Positions 22,962-34,329 of a stretch of 64,000 nt of DNA are shown here, one piece after another. Origin of the DNA: Nepenthes gracilis (Eukaryota; Streptophyta; Magnoliopsida; Caryophyllales; Nepenthaceae). The notes beneath the pieces are model-generated. The model worked only from the letters and a program-made list of their open reading frames with translations, did not search any database and had not been told where the DNA came from. Location of the stretch: assembly GCA_033239525.1 (NCBI GenBank), contig BSYO01000003.1, positions 11,030,001-11,094,000 on the forward strand. Direction: 5' to 3'. The position numbers and the translations under genes were made by a program. Position 1 is the stretch's first letter; each line of letters opens with the position of its first letter.

Positions 22962-23028
<67 letters not shown>
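22962..23028. repeat. (ATT)n microsatellite
   Basis: Pure ATT repeat near the 3' part of the outer LTR; its reading frames produce poly-Tyr or poly-Ile ORFs that are not genes. Confidence 0.95.
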
Positions 23029-25675
23029 TGTGACGGCCCAAATTCGAGTCATTTGACCCAATTTAGACCAACTACATGAATACTCAAAATTTTAATAATC
23101 CTCATAAATATATTATCAAATTCAATAAATAATTATATTTTTCATAATAAACTCCTTCAAGATAATGAAATGTATACAAAATTATTATCCTGTGAATGTG
23201 ATATCAATAACATATCCAAATAAAATATCGATCAGTGAAACTGACTCTATAGCTTCTCCTCACGAGCCTCTATCTCTCTCACCACAACTCTTTATTCAAC
23301 TCTAGAGTTATCATCGTCTACCCTATTACTCTGGAAGAAAGAAAAATAGTAAGAATGAGTCAAATACTCAACAGGTGATAACAAATCTAAAAATAATAGG
23401 AAATGATGATAAAGATCTCAGATACACAATATATCAGGTATAATAAGATATACGAACAATAATACTATATCTAACAGATCAATATATATTCAAGCAAATA
23501 CAATTCATCACATTTATGATTCAAATATATAAGAAAGGCGGATCACTCCAAATACTGATGTAACAAAGATCATAAATTTTCATCAATAAGTGGTAAGATC
23601 CCTCAGAATCTAATCTCACAAGAAATAAAAGGGATCTCCTAGTCTGAATACCAGTATGAACGACCTAAAAATCGAATACAAAGAAACGATATGAATTCCA
23701 CTAAACCTAGATATAGTAAAATCCGATGCATGGATTCTACCGAATATAATACGTAAATTCAACCGAATCCCAAACTCATAAGGTATGAACAATGATGGAA
23801 TATCACCATGAATCTTTTTGGACCTTATTCTACCACTGTAAACCAAATATCGCATATTTACACCCCCAACGGTTGGGTAAGTGTAATGAGGTTATCCATG
23901 GCATCCCACTACCCCTACAGTTCTCCCAGAGGCTATATCCGTAGCATGCCGATACCATCCGTGATACCCCTTACCAAATGATATCCCTAATATCATCTCC
24001 TACGATAGTCACATGAATATAAGCATCCCTCTATAATAAATAATATACCTCATTATCTCCATAATATGAAAATCAGTATCGGATTAGTGTAAACCGCATT
24101 AATGTGTTATAGCCTCCTATTCGACTAGATACCTTAATATTTTCATACACTTTAACCTTGACCGTGGGTAGCTAATAACTCAACTACTCATGCAATCAGG
24201 TATAATACAAAGAAGGCTTTACAATTTCAATAAAAGAATGTTCGTTCAATACTGATAAAGATTATAGACACACAATTTAAAGATGACGTAAATAATGTCA
24301 TTATCGGAAGGAAAGCAATGATACTAAGAATAGTTTGAATATTCGATCAAATGCCTTAATATTTTACTAAATCCTTCTAACTCATTTGGGTCTCAATATT
24401 ACTCCTAAGGCTACAAAATATCCTCAATTTTGTTGTTATTGAACTAACTCACGATTCTTATCTTATTTAACTATCCCGATAAATTTCACAAGAATTCCAT
24501 CAACATAATAATTTTTGATAAACTTCTCCTCAATTAATTTAACAATTTCAATATATATATATATATATATTTATTTATTTATTTATATTTATTCATACAC
24601 ACACACATCTCAACACACACCACACATATGCACAATCCTCATTCATGTACACATATACACGGTTACACACACTCTCTCACCCACACTCACAGCCACACAC
24701 ACTCACAGTAGCACACACGCGCTACTATGTATATATCCAACTAAGTACCCCCTGTACACATACAAAACTATACACTGATATGCATACATTACCATAAACC
24801 TACGGCTCAATTACGCTCCATATACAACATCCTCTAATTCCACTTACCTATATGCATAAATGTAATATCTCTGTACCGTATAACTGTACATATATACGCA
24901 TACACATACATATACATCCTATCCACCATTTCGCACAATTCGCCCAAACAGAGTGTTAAAGCTCTGTTTTTGTCCCAAATTTCACTTAAAAAAAATTTCC
25001 CAAAATCCAATTATGAAAACCAAATTTCAACTTATAGGATTTAATCAGTTTATTTGTAAGTTTCACACACTAGTTATTTTGTTCAAGAATCACCTTGATT
25101 CTTTAGAAATCCACGGCATCGACCGAATGCCCTGTTTTTTCAATTTCTTCATCAACGGCCCAGTTCAATCAAAATCTTCCAAAATTTACCCACATATAAC
25201 AAATTCTTTAACAATCTTGATACAAAAAATGGAAGATCGACATTAATAGGAAGAAAGAAGGCAATGGATTTTATCAAAGAACTCAAATCAACTTTCCTGA
25301 TTCGTGTTCTTCTTTCGGCAATGATGGCAATGTACCAATCGACGATGTTGGCTTCGACAGCAAAGGCGGCGACTTCAGCCCAGGTTCACAAAGCCAATTA
25401 GCAGTGGCAACGACGACGGCATCGACTGGACAGCTAGGGTTTCACGGTGGTGACCACTTCTTCCATTGCGCACCCTCCCCATTCTCCTCTTCGATTCGTC
25501 CTCCCCTTTCTTAAATATTGGGAGGTCATTTTGGCTACAATTTCGTTCCTTCCTTCTCCCTCGCCGGAACCCCCGCGCACCGTTTCCTCCTTTCTTTCCT
25601 TTCCTCTCCTTCTGCTTCGTTCGACTCTCTTTCTCTCTCTCTCTCCCTGTTTTCACTCCTTCTATTTATTAAAAC

Positions 25676-25738
<63 letters not shown>

Positions 25739-26008
25739 GTTTTTATTTACTTATTTATTATTATTATATTTATTATTAATATTTTATTATAATATTATTT
25801 AATATTCTTATTTATTACTAATTATTATTAATATTTATTGGTATATATTATTACTCTCATCTATTATTATTATTATTATCTTTTATCATTTATTATTAAT
25901 TATTTAATATCTATTATTATTTATAATATTTGTAAATATCAATATATATATTATTATTTATTACTATATTAAATCCATTACTATATAACCTGGGTTAAAC
26001 TATTGGGA

Positions 26009-26013
<5 letters not shown>
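23029..26013 (+). mobile_element. Nested LTR inserted in the (ATT)n tract
   Basis: Starts TGTGACGGCCC at 23029 and is taken to end at TTGGGATATTA near 26013, where an (ATT)n tract resumes; the same GGGATATTA(CA) end is seen in 40123-43998. It holds one copy of the 'ACCTTATTCTACCACTGT' block (23821), CA/TA-rich DNA (24549-24720), a leader-like zone (25400-25660) and its own (ATT)n (25677-25738). The target duplication would be TTATT, which a microsatellite cannot prove. Confidence 0.55.
25676..25738. repeat. (ATT)n microsatellite of the nested LTR
   Basis: Pure ATT run followed by 300 bases of imperfect ATT/TTA sequence. No gene. Confidence 0.95.
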
Positions 26014-26048
<35 letters not shown>

Positions 26049-26472
26049 TATTATTATTTACTTATTATTATTATTTATTATTATCTATTAATTATCTATA
26101 ATTTATTATATCATATTATTATTATCACTCACTTACTATTATTAAGATTAACAACATTTATTATTATTCATATTTATTAATATTATTATATTATATATAT
26201 TATTGTATATATATTTACATATTTATCTATCTTTAAAAAAATATTTATTTTCTCATTACCCTTATAATAATATTTAAACTTCTTTTAATATTAATTTAGT
26301 TAAAGTGATTTGTCATTAACCTAACCTAATTGACTAATTAATTTGAATTTAAGTTAATAGCCCCAAGCATTTAATACAATCTATCGATCCAAATCTTCTA
26401 AATTTATTAGATCCAAAGATTAGTCCAACTATAAGATTTTAAATTATAAAATAATTAAGAATAATTATTAAT

Positions 26473-26830
26473 GTGATACCGAAAAAGTCCCACTTCATGA
26501 ATTATACGTCCGTAGGCCACAAGGTATTGAAGATGGGTAACGGTGGCTCGTTAAAAGTTATTGATATCGGAGTTGTTTGCTTGAGAACAAGTAACGGGAA
26601 CAAGCACGTGCTAATGGGCATGAGATATGCCCAAAATTTGAGGTTGAATGTGATTTTAACTGAAAAGTTTGATGAAGATGGCTTCAGGATGGCATTTGAA
26701 GGCAACCACCAAAAACTCACCAAATGCATCTCCATTATGGAAAGAGGAAGTAGGAGCTCAGGTCGGTACCTGATGAAAGCTTGGGTTACCAAAGAAAATA
26801 TCAAAATGACCAAATGGGACATTGGCGAGG
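26473..26830 (+). pseudogene. Copia protease / pre-integrase fragment
   Basis: Reads IPKKSHFMNYTSVGHKVLKM then a stretch with MGMRYAQNLRLNVILTEKFD and HQKLTKCISIMERG. Ty1/copia polyproteins have this order just after the protease active site (MTP...F..Y......V.MGN......GIG.V......L..VR.VP.L..NL.S...L...G). The active-site D-S-G, which would be further upstream, is deleted. The next residues (MKAWVTKE) resemble the gag-pre-integrase start. Confidence 0.8.
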
Positions 26831-27087
26831 TGGTAGGAGATACTTACCAAAAAAAGGTGGTAGGAGAAGGTTCTCAAGGTAGAGAGTAATGGAGAATGAT
26901 ACAACTGCGACAAAGGAACTGAAGGTGAGTGGGACTACTCCAAGTTCAATAGGGCGGAAGAATATATCATTCAGACTTACGGAGGCCGACGTCGGAATCT
27001 CAATTGAGGGGAAACTATCGAAAGGTAGGAGATAACGGTCACTGAAAAAAAGGCAAAGGTTTCCCCACAAGGTCGTGAGGGAAAGTC
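26831..27087 (+). pseudogene. Copia 3' tail before the 3' LTR
   Basis: DNA matches 10870-11100 of the other copia element in reverse complement, e.g. the stretches coding for LSFRLTEA and the AAAGGCAAAGG region before the LTR. Integrase, RT and RNase H are absent, so a large internal deletion joins protease to the tail. Confidence 0.65.
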
Positions 27088-28054
27088 TATTGGATTTGAT
27101 CACCCCTTTATGGGTAACTCAACAAACAGATTGTTATCAGAAGATTTGCACAGATTTTATAACAAATAATCGGTTGGCAAGCAAGAGGCCAATCAATAGA
27201 AAGTTGATGGTTGAGAAAAGAATCCGGTCAATATCTTGTTGACCAACTGAGAAGATTGCAGCAAATGACCAGTCCGGCAAAGTAAAGGGCCGGTCAATAG
27301 AAAGTTGACCAGCTAAAAAAAGAGTCCAGTCAACATTCTATTAACCGGCTGTGAAATGAATTCGGTCAACATTCTGTTAACCAGCTGAGAAAGGCCACTG
27401 GGTATGCAAAAGTGCCAAGTTTGGGAAAAAATGGCCAGTTGCGCCATTTCGCCAAGTTTGTGCAAAATGACTGGTTTGCACAAATAGCCGGAATGGTTAG
27501 AAGGAAGGCAAAATGGCTGATTGTGCCATTTTGCCTGGTTAGCCATTTTGCCAGGTTTGGATAAAATGGCTGGTTTGCACATATTACCAGTGTGGTTTTA
27601 CCAGGAATGGTTTTGGCAGGTTTGGAATTTCGCTATGCATTTTGGCCGGTTTGCTTTACCGGTATGCATTTTGGCTAGTTTGCTTTACCAGTATGATTTT
27701 GGCTGAAATGTATGGAATTTCTGGGAATTGAAATTTCGAATAATATTGGCCGATTTGAAGTGTTAAGGACTGAGGACTTTGTGTAGTGAAGACTGAAGTC
27801 TCTGATTAACGCCCGAGGATATGGGATAATATTCGAGAACTTTTGTCAATGCCGGGGACTATAACATCTGCGATGTCTGCGCAAGCAGTTTTTTAGAAGG
27901 ATAGTTAACTTTCAAAGCTAACTGCTAATTGGCAGAGAGGGTTAACTCCCCCCAACAGAGTGGTGATTAGTAAAGTTAGTGGGCAGAGTTGGTGGCAGGT
28001 TGTAGAATTGGTGGTAGATTTTATACACACACAACCTACCTCCTGGGTAGAAGG
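27088..28054 (+). repeat. Copia 3' LTR, left part
   Basis: Begins TATTGGATTTG (TG mutated to TA), aligned to TGTTGGGTTCGG at 19347. Carries the W-box-like dyads at 27181-27390 and GCCATTTTGCC repeats (27440-27590). Interrupted by a solo LTR; the right part is 31003-31337. Confidence 0.82.
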
Positions 28055-28242
28055 TGTAACATCCTGAATTTTTATCCATAATAAATTAGAATTAATTATT
28101 ACTTTAGATAATTTGAGTATAAAAAAAATTAATTAAATATTATAAAACTTTATAGAATATTTGGATTTTTTTGGGTCGGCACCCGAAGTGTGCCTGTTCG
28201 ATCACCTGAGTATCAATTTAGAGTTTAGAATATAGAAACAGA

Positions 28243-28315
<73 letters not shown>

Positions 28316-30997
28316 GCGGAAGGAAAACAGGGAGAGGCGATTCTGGTGAGGAATTCGCCTGGAAGAAGAGAGAGAGAGAGAGGGCCTGTTCCTGGGGAGG
28401 CGACATGTGACTGTCGGTGGTGGCCGTGTGGCGGTGGCACGCTGGGGTGGCAAGGTGGAGCCACGGCAGCAGCTATGGGAGGCTGGGCGAAGGAGAGAGA
28501 CGTGCGAAGGAGAAGTGGAGGAAACAGAGGTTCCTGAGTCCGATTTTGATTTCATGATAGTTGGAAAAGTGATAGATCGGGTCGAGACAAGTGCACCCAT
28601 ACTCTTCTTTTTCATTTTTATGCACGTTCATTTTGGGGCAACACTGTTTACCGGCGCCCTGGGTGGTTTCGGTTTTCAATTTTTAGGACTTTTGCTTAAA
28701 TTTGTTTTAGAATATTATTACTCATGACCCTAGTATAAAAATATTTTGATTTCGTATCCGATTTGTGAGATTTATGTGAATTTTCTCACCTGTTACAGTT
28801 TACCTACGCCCCGGGCCGAATTTATCCATTATTTTGGAAATTATGCATGAATTGGCCTTAGGTAATTGTTACTCATAACTTGAGTATGTAAATCTATGAA
28901 TTTCGTGCCCAATTTAGTAGTTTTGATCCGTTTTCGGACACGAAACCCTAAACCCGCGCCCCAGAGGAGTCCGCTGTTTAAATTGAAAATTATGCATAAA
29001 TTATCTTTAGAACATGGTTACCCGCATGTTGAATATATTAATTTATTAATTGGGTATCCAAATTGGTAATTTTATATGGTTTTGTGCTCATGGGAACCCA
29101 AACCCATGCCCCTTCGAATTTTACCCAAATTGACCGTAATTTATACATGATCTGACTTTAAAAATTAGTAATTATTATTTTATTGACACAAGCACCCTAT
29201 ATGTTCGATATTTATGCCAAAGGAATTATATATGATAATTTTTACGTATCCCAGAAATATAGTCAAACATAAGCAATAATATTTAACCGCACGTAGGCTA
29301 ATTGTATCATCTTGTATATGCTTCAAAAATTATGATGCATGTGATTATGAAGGAATTTGTCATCTGAAAGCTCTAATGGTATGTTTGGCTTATCATGGTA
29401 AAAATTTTCTACAAGTCCCAAATCTTATGATAATTTATACACGCATCACGAATATATTAATCTGAAATGTTCTAAGAATCATGTTATGAACCATATGTTT
29501 AGAATTATCGATCGAACGTTAAAGATTCTCTTGGTTAAATGTAAAAGAAAATTTGAAATCCTTTAAACTCCAAAAGATATTATGCATGGAATCAAGAACA
29601 CGTGAGGAACCAAGCTCACAAGAAATATAAAAAACTGTATAGAAATGTTAAGCTCCAAAGAAAAAAGTATACATGGACTATAATTGCGTGATGACCTAAG
29701 CTCACAAAAATATAAAAATTTGTATTGAAATACGGCTATGAAAATAAGAAAGGAAATTTTATGATTGAGGGAATTCTGTAATCAAGAGTTTAGACCTTTG
29801 GACTAATTGGCTTTTGAATGTTCTTCGGCAGAGTGGGAACTATGAATTTTGTACTTGAGAATAGAATTTCCTAATGAATAAGAACTTGGACCAAGAGTTA
29901 CGGATAACAAACTTAGGCATGCTAAAATATTACGGTGGAAACTCAATGATTACTCTGGCCATATATCCTAATCATGTTTTATCGTGGGTGATATCCTTGG
30001 CATGCCTTAGTATGTTATAGTGGGATGTCATCGTCTGTTTTGGAGTCGCTAAGCGGCAAATTGGCCCCGTCTACAGGGATTGGTATGTAGATGGTCCGCC
30101 TCTGAGTCTAAAATGGGAGGAGATTGGACTTTTGATTGTGTAAATGTACACACTTCGAGCCACAACCAACTGCTCCTTTGTTAGTGAGACCTACTGATCT
30201 TGGCCCCCAAATGAAATAAATCTTCAGCGTAAATTAATAACTAAGATAAGACAAAAAAAATGAACCAAAGAAATATGAAGCGAATCATGAAAGCATTCCT
30301 TATTGAATCATGACTTATAGTCTCATATGCATCACTGACCTTCGTATATGCATTATTATATTTTGAACCTGAAACTATGCACGTCTTTTGATACATTGTT
30401 ACGTTTTAAATATGAACCTGCTTGTTCCTTAATACTTTTATATGCCTTGCTGAACTTTTAGGTCACCCTTACTATTTTCCTCCCTCCATATGAGCATAAG
30501 ATGCACCTGTCGAGCCAGAGTAGAAGTCTGAGTCGGCTAGGCGTCGATGATAATGATGGAAGACAGCCTTATGGATGTAGTAATGAAGACTTGTGTCCTC
30601 TGATGAATCATTTTGTTTTCTGATGGTTTTTATATATAGTTGTCTATTTGATGAAGATGAAGTACCCGTAGTATAGCTTCCGCTGTAATTAATGAATGTT
30701 TATGTTTCCGCAGGTACTTTTGGTTACTTTTGGATACCTAGTGAAATCTATTGTGAGCCAATGTTGTACCGAAGTTATGAAATTGATACCACGTGAAGAT
30801 TTTATAGCATTTGGATCCTGTGTGTTGTTGATGGATGTGTTGTAGTAAATTTTGTGATTTTTTTTGGAGTCCCTGGTTGGAATGTTTTTGTGGATTGTAA
30901 TTGTTGTACAGAATATTTACAGGTTTTATATTTGGCCGACGTTCGTATTATAATTGAAACTCTGTTAGATTTTTGGTAGAAAATATGGGATGTCACA
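28055..30997 (-). mobile_element. Solo LTR inside the copia 3' LTR
   Basis: TGTAACATCC at the left end and GGGATGTCACA at the right, flanked by a perfect 5-bp duplication GAAGG (28050-28054 and 30998-31002). The (TAA)n run (28236-28315) is near the left end, whereas related LTRs have (ATT)n near the right end, so this copy is on the minus strand. No internal domain. A CT-rich leader-like zone appears as GA-rich here (28365-28382). Confidence 0.9.
28236..28315. repeat. (TAA)n microsatellite
   Basis: Reverse-complement equivalent of the (ATT)n tract of the related LTRs. Confidence 0.95.
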
Positions 30998-31002
30998 GAA
31001 GG

Positions 31003-31337
31003 TCTTCGGATAGAATTTGTATATATATACATGCTGGGTATACAAGAAATGTGTAGAAGAGAGTAGTGAGAGAAGAAAATCTTAAAAGAGAATAATATTC
31101 TTACTCTTGTTTTGTTCTTAACTCTTCGAGAGGCTTTTGTAGCCAGGAATTTCTGTAACCATTTCATATAGTAAATTTATTTATGGATTAAATATCCTAT
31201 GATTTTTTTCTCTTATTTAGAAGATAACTTTTCACGTAAAAATTTATGTGTTTTTCCTCCTTCTCCCATATTGTGTGTGTGTGTTTGTGCATTCTTGTTC
31301 GGCCTGTATTATCCGACAGGCAATTTTTGTCCCAACA
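31003..31337 (+). repeat. Copia 3' LTR, right part
   Basis: Continues the LTR after the solo LTR and ends GTCCCAACA at 31337. Includes a (GT)n run at 31262-31276. The copia target duplication AAATA follows. Confidence 0.8.
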
Positions 31338-31355
31338 AAATAAATACACTGAATC

Positions 31356-31694
31356 TGTTACAGGCTTTGTTTTTTATTTTTCTATTCGATTACTATGTGG
31401 TTGGGATCCAACCGATTTAATTATATTTTGATTATGTATTGCACTGTGTAATGTGAAATGAGTAGAAAAGAGATATTTTCCCTCCTGACTTCTTGATTCT
31501 TCCCCTCCCTGTTCTCTCCACTCTTCTCTCTCCCAGTCTGTCCCTTTTGTCTCTTTGACTCTTTCTCTCTCCCCAACTCATTCCCCTCTTTTCCCTCTAT
31601 TTTTTCTCCTTTGCTGAACTCCCCCTTCCCCGTTTTCTTCGATTTCATTTGTTGTTGTTGTTCGCCAGTGCCAACGCCGACGGCGCACGTATCA
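31356..31694 (+). repeat. 5' LTR of element E
   Basis: TGTTACAGG to CGTATCA; contains a CT-rich stretch 31490-31630 like the LTR of D. Confidence 0.65.
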
Positions 31695-31725
31695 ATGGTG
31701 CTATCATTGAGATAATGCAGATGAC

Positions 31726-32280
31726 ATGGCGCTGACAACTAAAGAACAAACACTCGAAACTTCCATCGCCGAGCTTGCCATCGCGATGAAGGACTTCTAG
31801 CGGGCTACCGATAGACTTGTTGCAAACACTTCCCCATGGCTTCCACCACGGCACAAATCCAGTCTTTCATGACTGAAATCCAGCAATCACTCACCAGAAT
31901 CGAGCGAAGATCTCTCTTGCCAATGACCCCTTCACCGTTTGTGACTGCTCCATTTGGTACCTTCCATTTGCCACACATTATTTCCTCTGCGATTCCACAA
32001 CCACAGTCCCACACCCCACCCTTACTAGCACATGAATCACTCGATTTCTAACTCACTATTGGAAGTCATGGCAGCGACACTACCACTGCCTCCACCATCG
32101 AACAAATCCATCAATCCCTAAACCGTTTTGCACGACAACCCCCACCCTCCTCAAATTCCTATGTTCTTCCAACTCCCTCATCGTCTTCGACTTCCACCTT
32201 TAATATTTTACCTCAACTTGCTCAACCTCTACCCTCCCTTCCACATGCATCATCGTCCATAACTCCAACTTTGCTTCCAA
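31726..32280 (+). pseudogene. Element E gag N-terminus, broken
   Basis: ATG at 31726 gives MALTTKEQTLETSIAELAIA then a stop at 31798; the next frame continues with IQSFMTEIQQSLTRIERRS and Pro/Ser-rich sequence (31836-32050), like the D gag (IRQSLTRLERHS before a Pro/Ser linker). Confidence 0.6.
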
Positions 32281-33895
32281 ACCCTTCTTCAACTATAGGG
32301 TCTTCGACTGAGATTTTGCCCCACCCGACTCCAAACCCACCAGCCTCTGTGACATTGGTCTTCCATTTACGGTTGTTGATGTCGATGATGAGGATCTGCT
32401 CACGAGCAATATTGCATCCATTAACAATGCCAAAACTGCTCCTAGTCCGGTTGTGGATGATGAGAAACGTGAGCAAGGAGCACTTCAAGATCCTGCCACT
32501 GACGACAGTTCAATCCAGACGATGCTGACGGATGAATGGGATGAGTTGGTGAGTGAAGGGCCAACGCTAACATCAGCTGACGGTTATGGAGTGAAAGCTT
32601 TAGCCATGGATATTAGCACCATGCTCAACGGAGTGGATGACCTTACAGTTGACATCTTTTATTTATATGAATTCTCTGGTAAGGTATTTATTATGCAAGT
32701 AATTTTCCTGTATTACTTGTTTGAGCAGTATTGGACAGTGCTTGTTGCGACTTGGAGGCACATTTTGAATGATTTTGCTACCTCCTCCACTCTTTCCAAT
32801 CAAATTTGGCACCATCCATTTTACTCTACTCCTGGCCCCGACTTCACAAAAGTTGAACCTGTGGTGGTCACGGGCGGTCTGCTGTCAACTATTGCCTCTA
32901 GCCATGTGGATTCAATAGCAAATGACTTGACAAGCACCCGATTCCCTTCTGTGCACCAACCTCCTATGGTTTCCTTTAATCCATTTTCGTATAATCAGTA
33001 TACAAGTGGCCGGGGAATGCATCCTACATTTCCTAAATTGACTCCTTATTATTCTCCTTACCGAGTTCATCAGAATGGCTATAGTTTGGCCGGGAGTGAC
33101 AAGCTTGGCTATAACTCTCAGCCTAATCCTGGTGATGCTGTCCAACTAGGTGGATTGCCTCAAGTTGATTGTTCTAGGAGTGCGGCTCATTTGGAGTACT
33201 CACCTCCCTTGAGTGGTTTTGGAATGTAATGACTAATGAGAATCCAGAATCAAGAGACCGTAGATTTGATTCATGTGTCTACAAGAGTTATACACACCAA
33301 GTTGAAGGGCCTGGATCAGGCTCATATGTAGCAAAGTACCTCTTGAGATCTTCTAGTTTAGAAGGTAGTAAATCATTCTTTGAGCCACATTTACGAATCA
33401 CTCCCTCATACTGCCCCAAGACACGCCGCCTCAGTTCTACATCTGGTTGTAAGGGAGGTCCTTAGTTGGAGGAGTCGGTTCGAGAATCTTTTAAGAATTC
33501 TACTAAACCCACAGCCATTACTATGGTTAAACCACCTTTTGCGGGGAATGAGTTTGCCATAGCACGGTCAGAATGTGTGAGCAGCGAGGTTGTCGAAAAG
33601 AGTGAAGATTATGCCAAATTTGATTCCTTCAATCTAGAATCCCCTCAATTGCGTACTATTGATGGCCGCAAAATTAGGGATATTGGGAGGATTCATAGCT
33701 ACTTTGTGGGATCATCTTTGACTAGAATGGCTGACATTTTGGATCTAAAACCAAATGAAATAGATGTCTTAGATCAGCTATTGTTTACGAAATTTGCACC
33801 TCCAGCTCTATGCAATTCAGAGAAACCATCTGATGGTCCAGATATTCATAATCCTGCTATGGATTCACCCTGCTAGAGAGGGGCCCTAGAGAAGG
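32281..33895 (+). pseudogene. Unrecognised coding-like stretch in element E
   Basis: Open frames 32453-33229 (258 codons, including a Tyr/Pro-rich part such as SFNPFSYNQYTSGRGMHPTF) and 33466-33876 (136 codons). They do not match gag, protease, RT or integrase by eye. They may be pieces of captured host genes, as the kinase fragment just downstream suggests, or diverged linker. No function is proposed. Confidence 0.4.
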
Positions 33896-34054
33896 ATTTC
33901 TCTGGTTCTCCAGGGCCAAAACCTTATTTCTCAACAATGAATGGTGGCTATGGGATTTAGAATGAAGAGAGCAGTAATCACCCAGGGAAACAATTTTGCT
34001 TGTTTCCCAACTTAGAACATGATTTTAACCTGCCTGTTTCTTCTCCATTCTTAA

Positions 34055-34183
34055 AGGTGATGAATTATCTTAGTCGGTTCCATCAATCAAATCTAGTTAA
34101 GCTCGTAGGAAACTTCTTGGAAGGTGACGATCGACCATTAATGTCTAAGTTCCTAACAAAGGGGAGTTTAGAGAATCATCTGA
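34055..34183 (+). pseudogene. Receptor-like cytoplasmic kinase fragment captured in element E
   Basis: Reads VMNYLSRFHQSNLVKLVGNF then LEGDDRPLMSKFLTKGSLENHL. Plant PBL/BIK1-type kinases carry [20 protein letters not shown], (L)E.(D/E)(H/N)RLLVYEFMP(K/R)GSLENHLF in subdomains III-V, so about 43 residues align without gaps. The ends are abrupt, consistent with a single captured exon. The substitutions suggest decay. Confidence 0.75.
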
Positions 34184-34329
34184 TCACCGTTGCATTGCTG
34201 ATGGTTCTCTTAGTGGAAGCGGAGTTGACTCATTATTTGGTTGTGAGCACCACTATATCCTTAGTGGTTGATAGAGTGCGGATGGGGGTTTCTTGTGCAC
34301 AAAGTTTAATATTAGCTCTCCTGTGCTAT

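Larger units (their letters stand above)
20171..26472 (+). mobile_element. Solo-type LTR, interrupted by another LTR in its (ATT)n tract
   Basis: Starts TGTAATGACCC at 20171 inside the copia 5' LTR and runs to 23028; resumes about 26014 and ends, truncated, near 26472. The layout matches the complete solo LTR 40123-43998: a 'CTTATTCTACCATAGT...TTTACGCCCCCAA' block in two tandem copies (about 20851 and 21168), a CA/TA-rich zone (21767-21800), a CT-rich leader-like zone (22720-22960), then (ATT)n. The terminal GGGATATTACA and any target duplication are lost in the deletion that also removed copia sequence. No coding domain. Confidence 0.65.
19347..31337 (+). mobile_element. Copia-type LTR element, mostly deleted and filled with nested solo LTRs
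   Basis: The 5' LTR starts TGTTGGG at 19347 and the 3' LTR ends CCCAACA at 31337; AAATA flanks both ends (19342-19346 and 31338-31342). The 5' LTR is cut at 20170 by a solo LTR; after that solo LTR the sequence is already internal (protease region, 26473), so the rest of the 5' LTR, primer site and gag are deleted. The interior keeps a copia protease piece and then the 3' tail. The 3' LTR is split by solo LTR 28055-30997. Confidence 0.82.

Noticed and set aside
22608..23033. 141-codon ORF ending in poly-Tyr, and similar ORFs at 25447-25779 and 28202-28615
   Set aside because: Open only because (ATT)n/(TAA)n repeats contain no stop in some frames; no domain or conservation.
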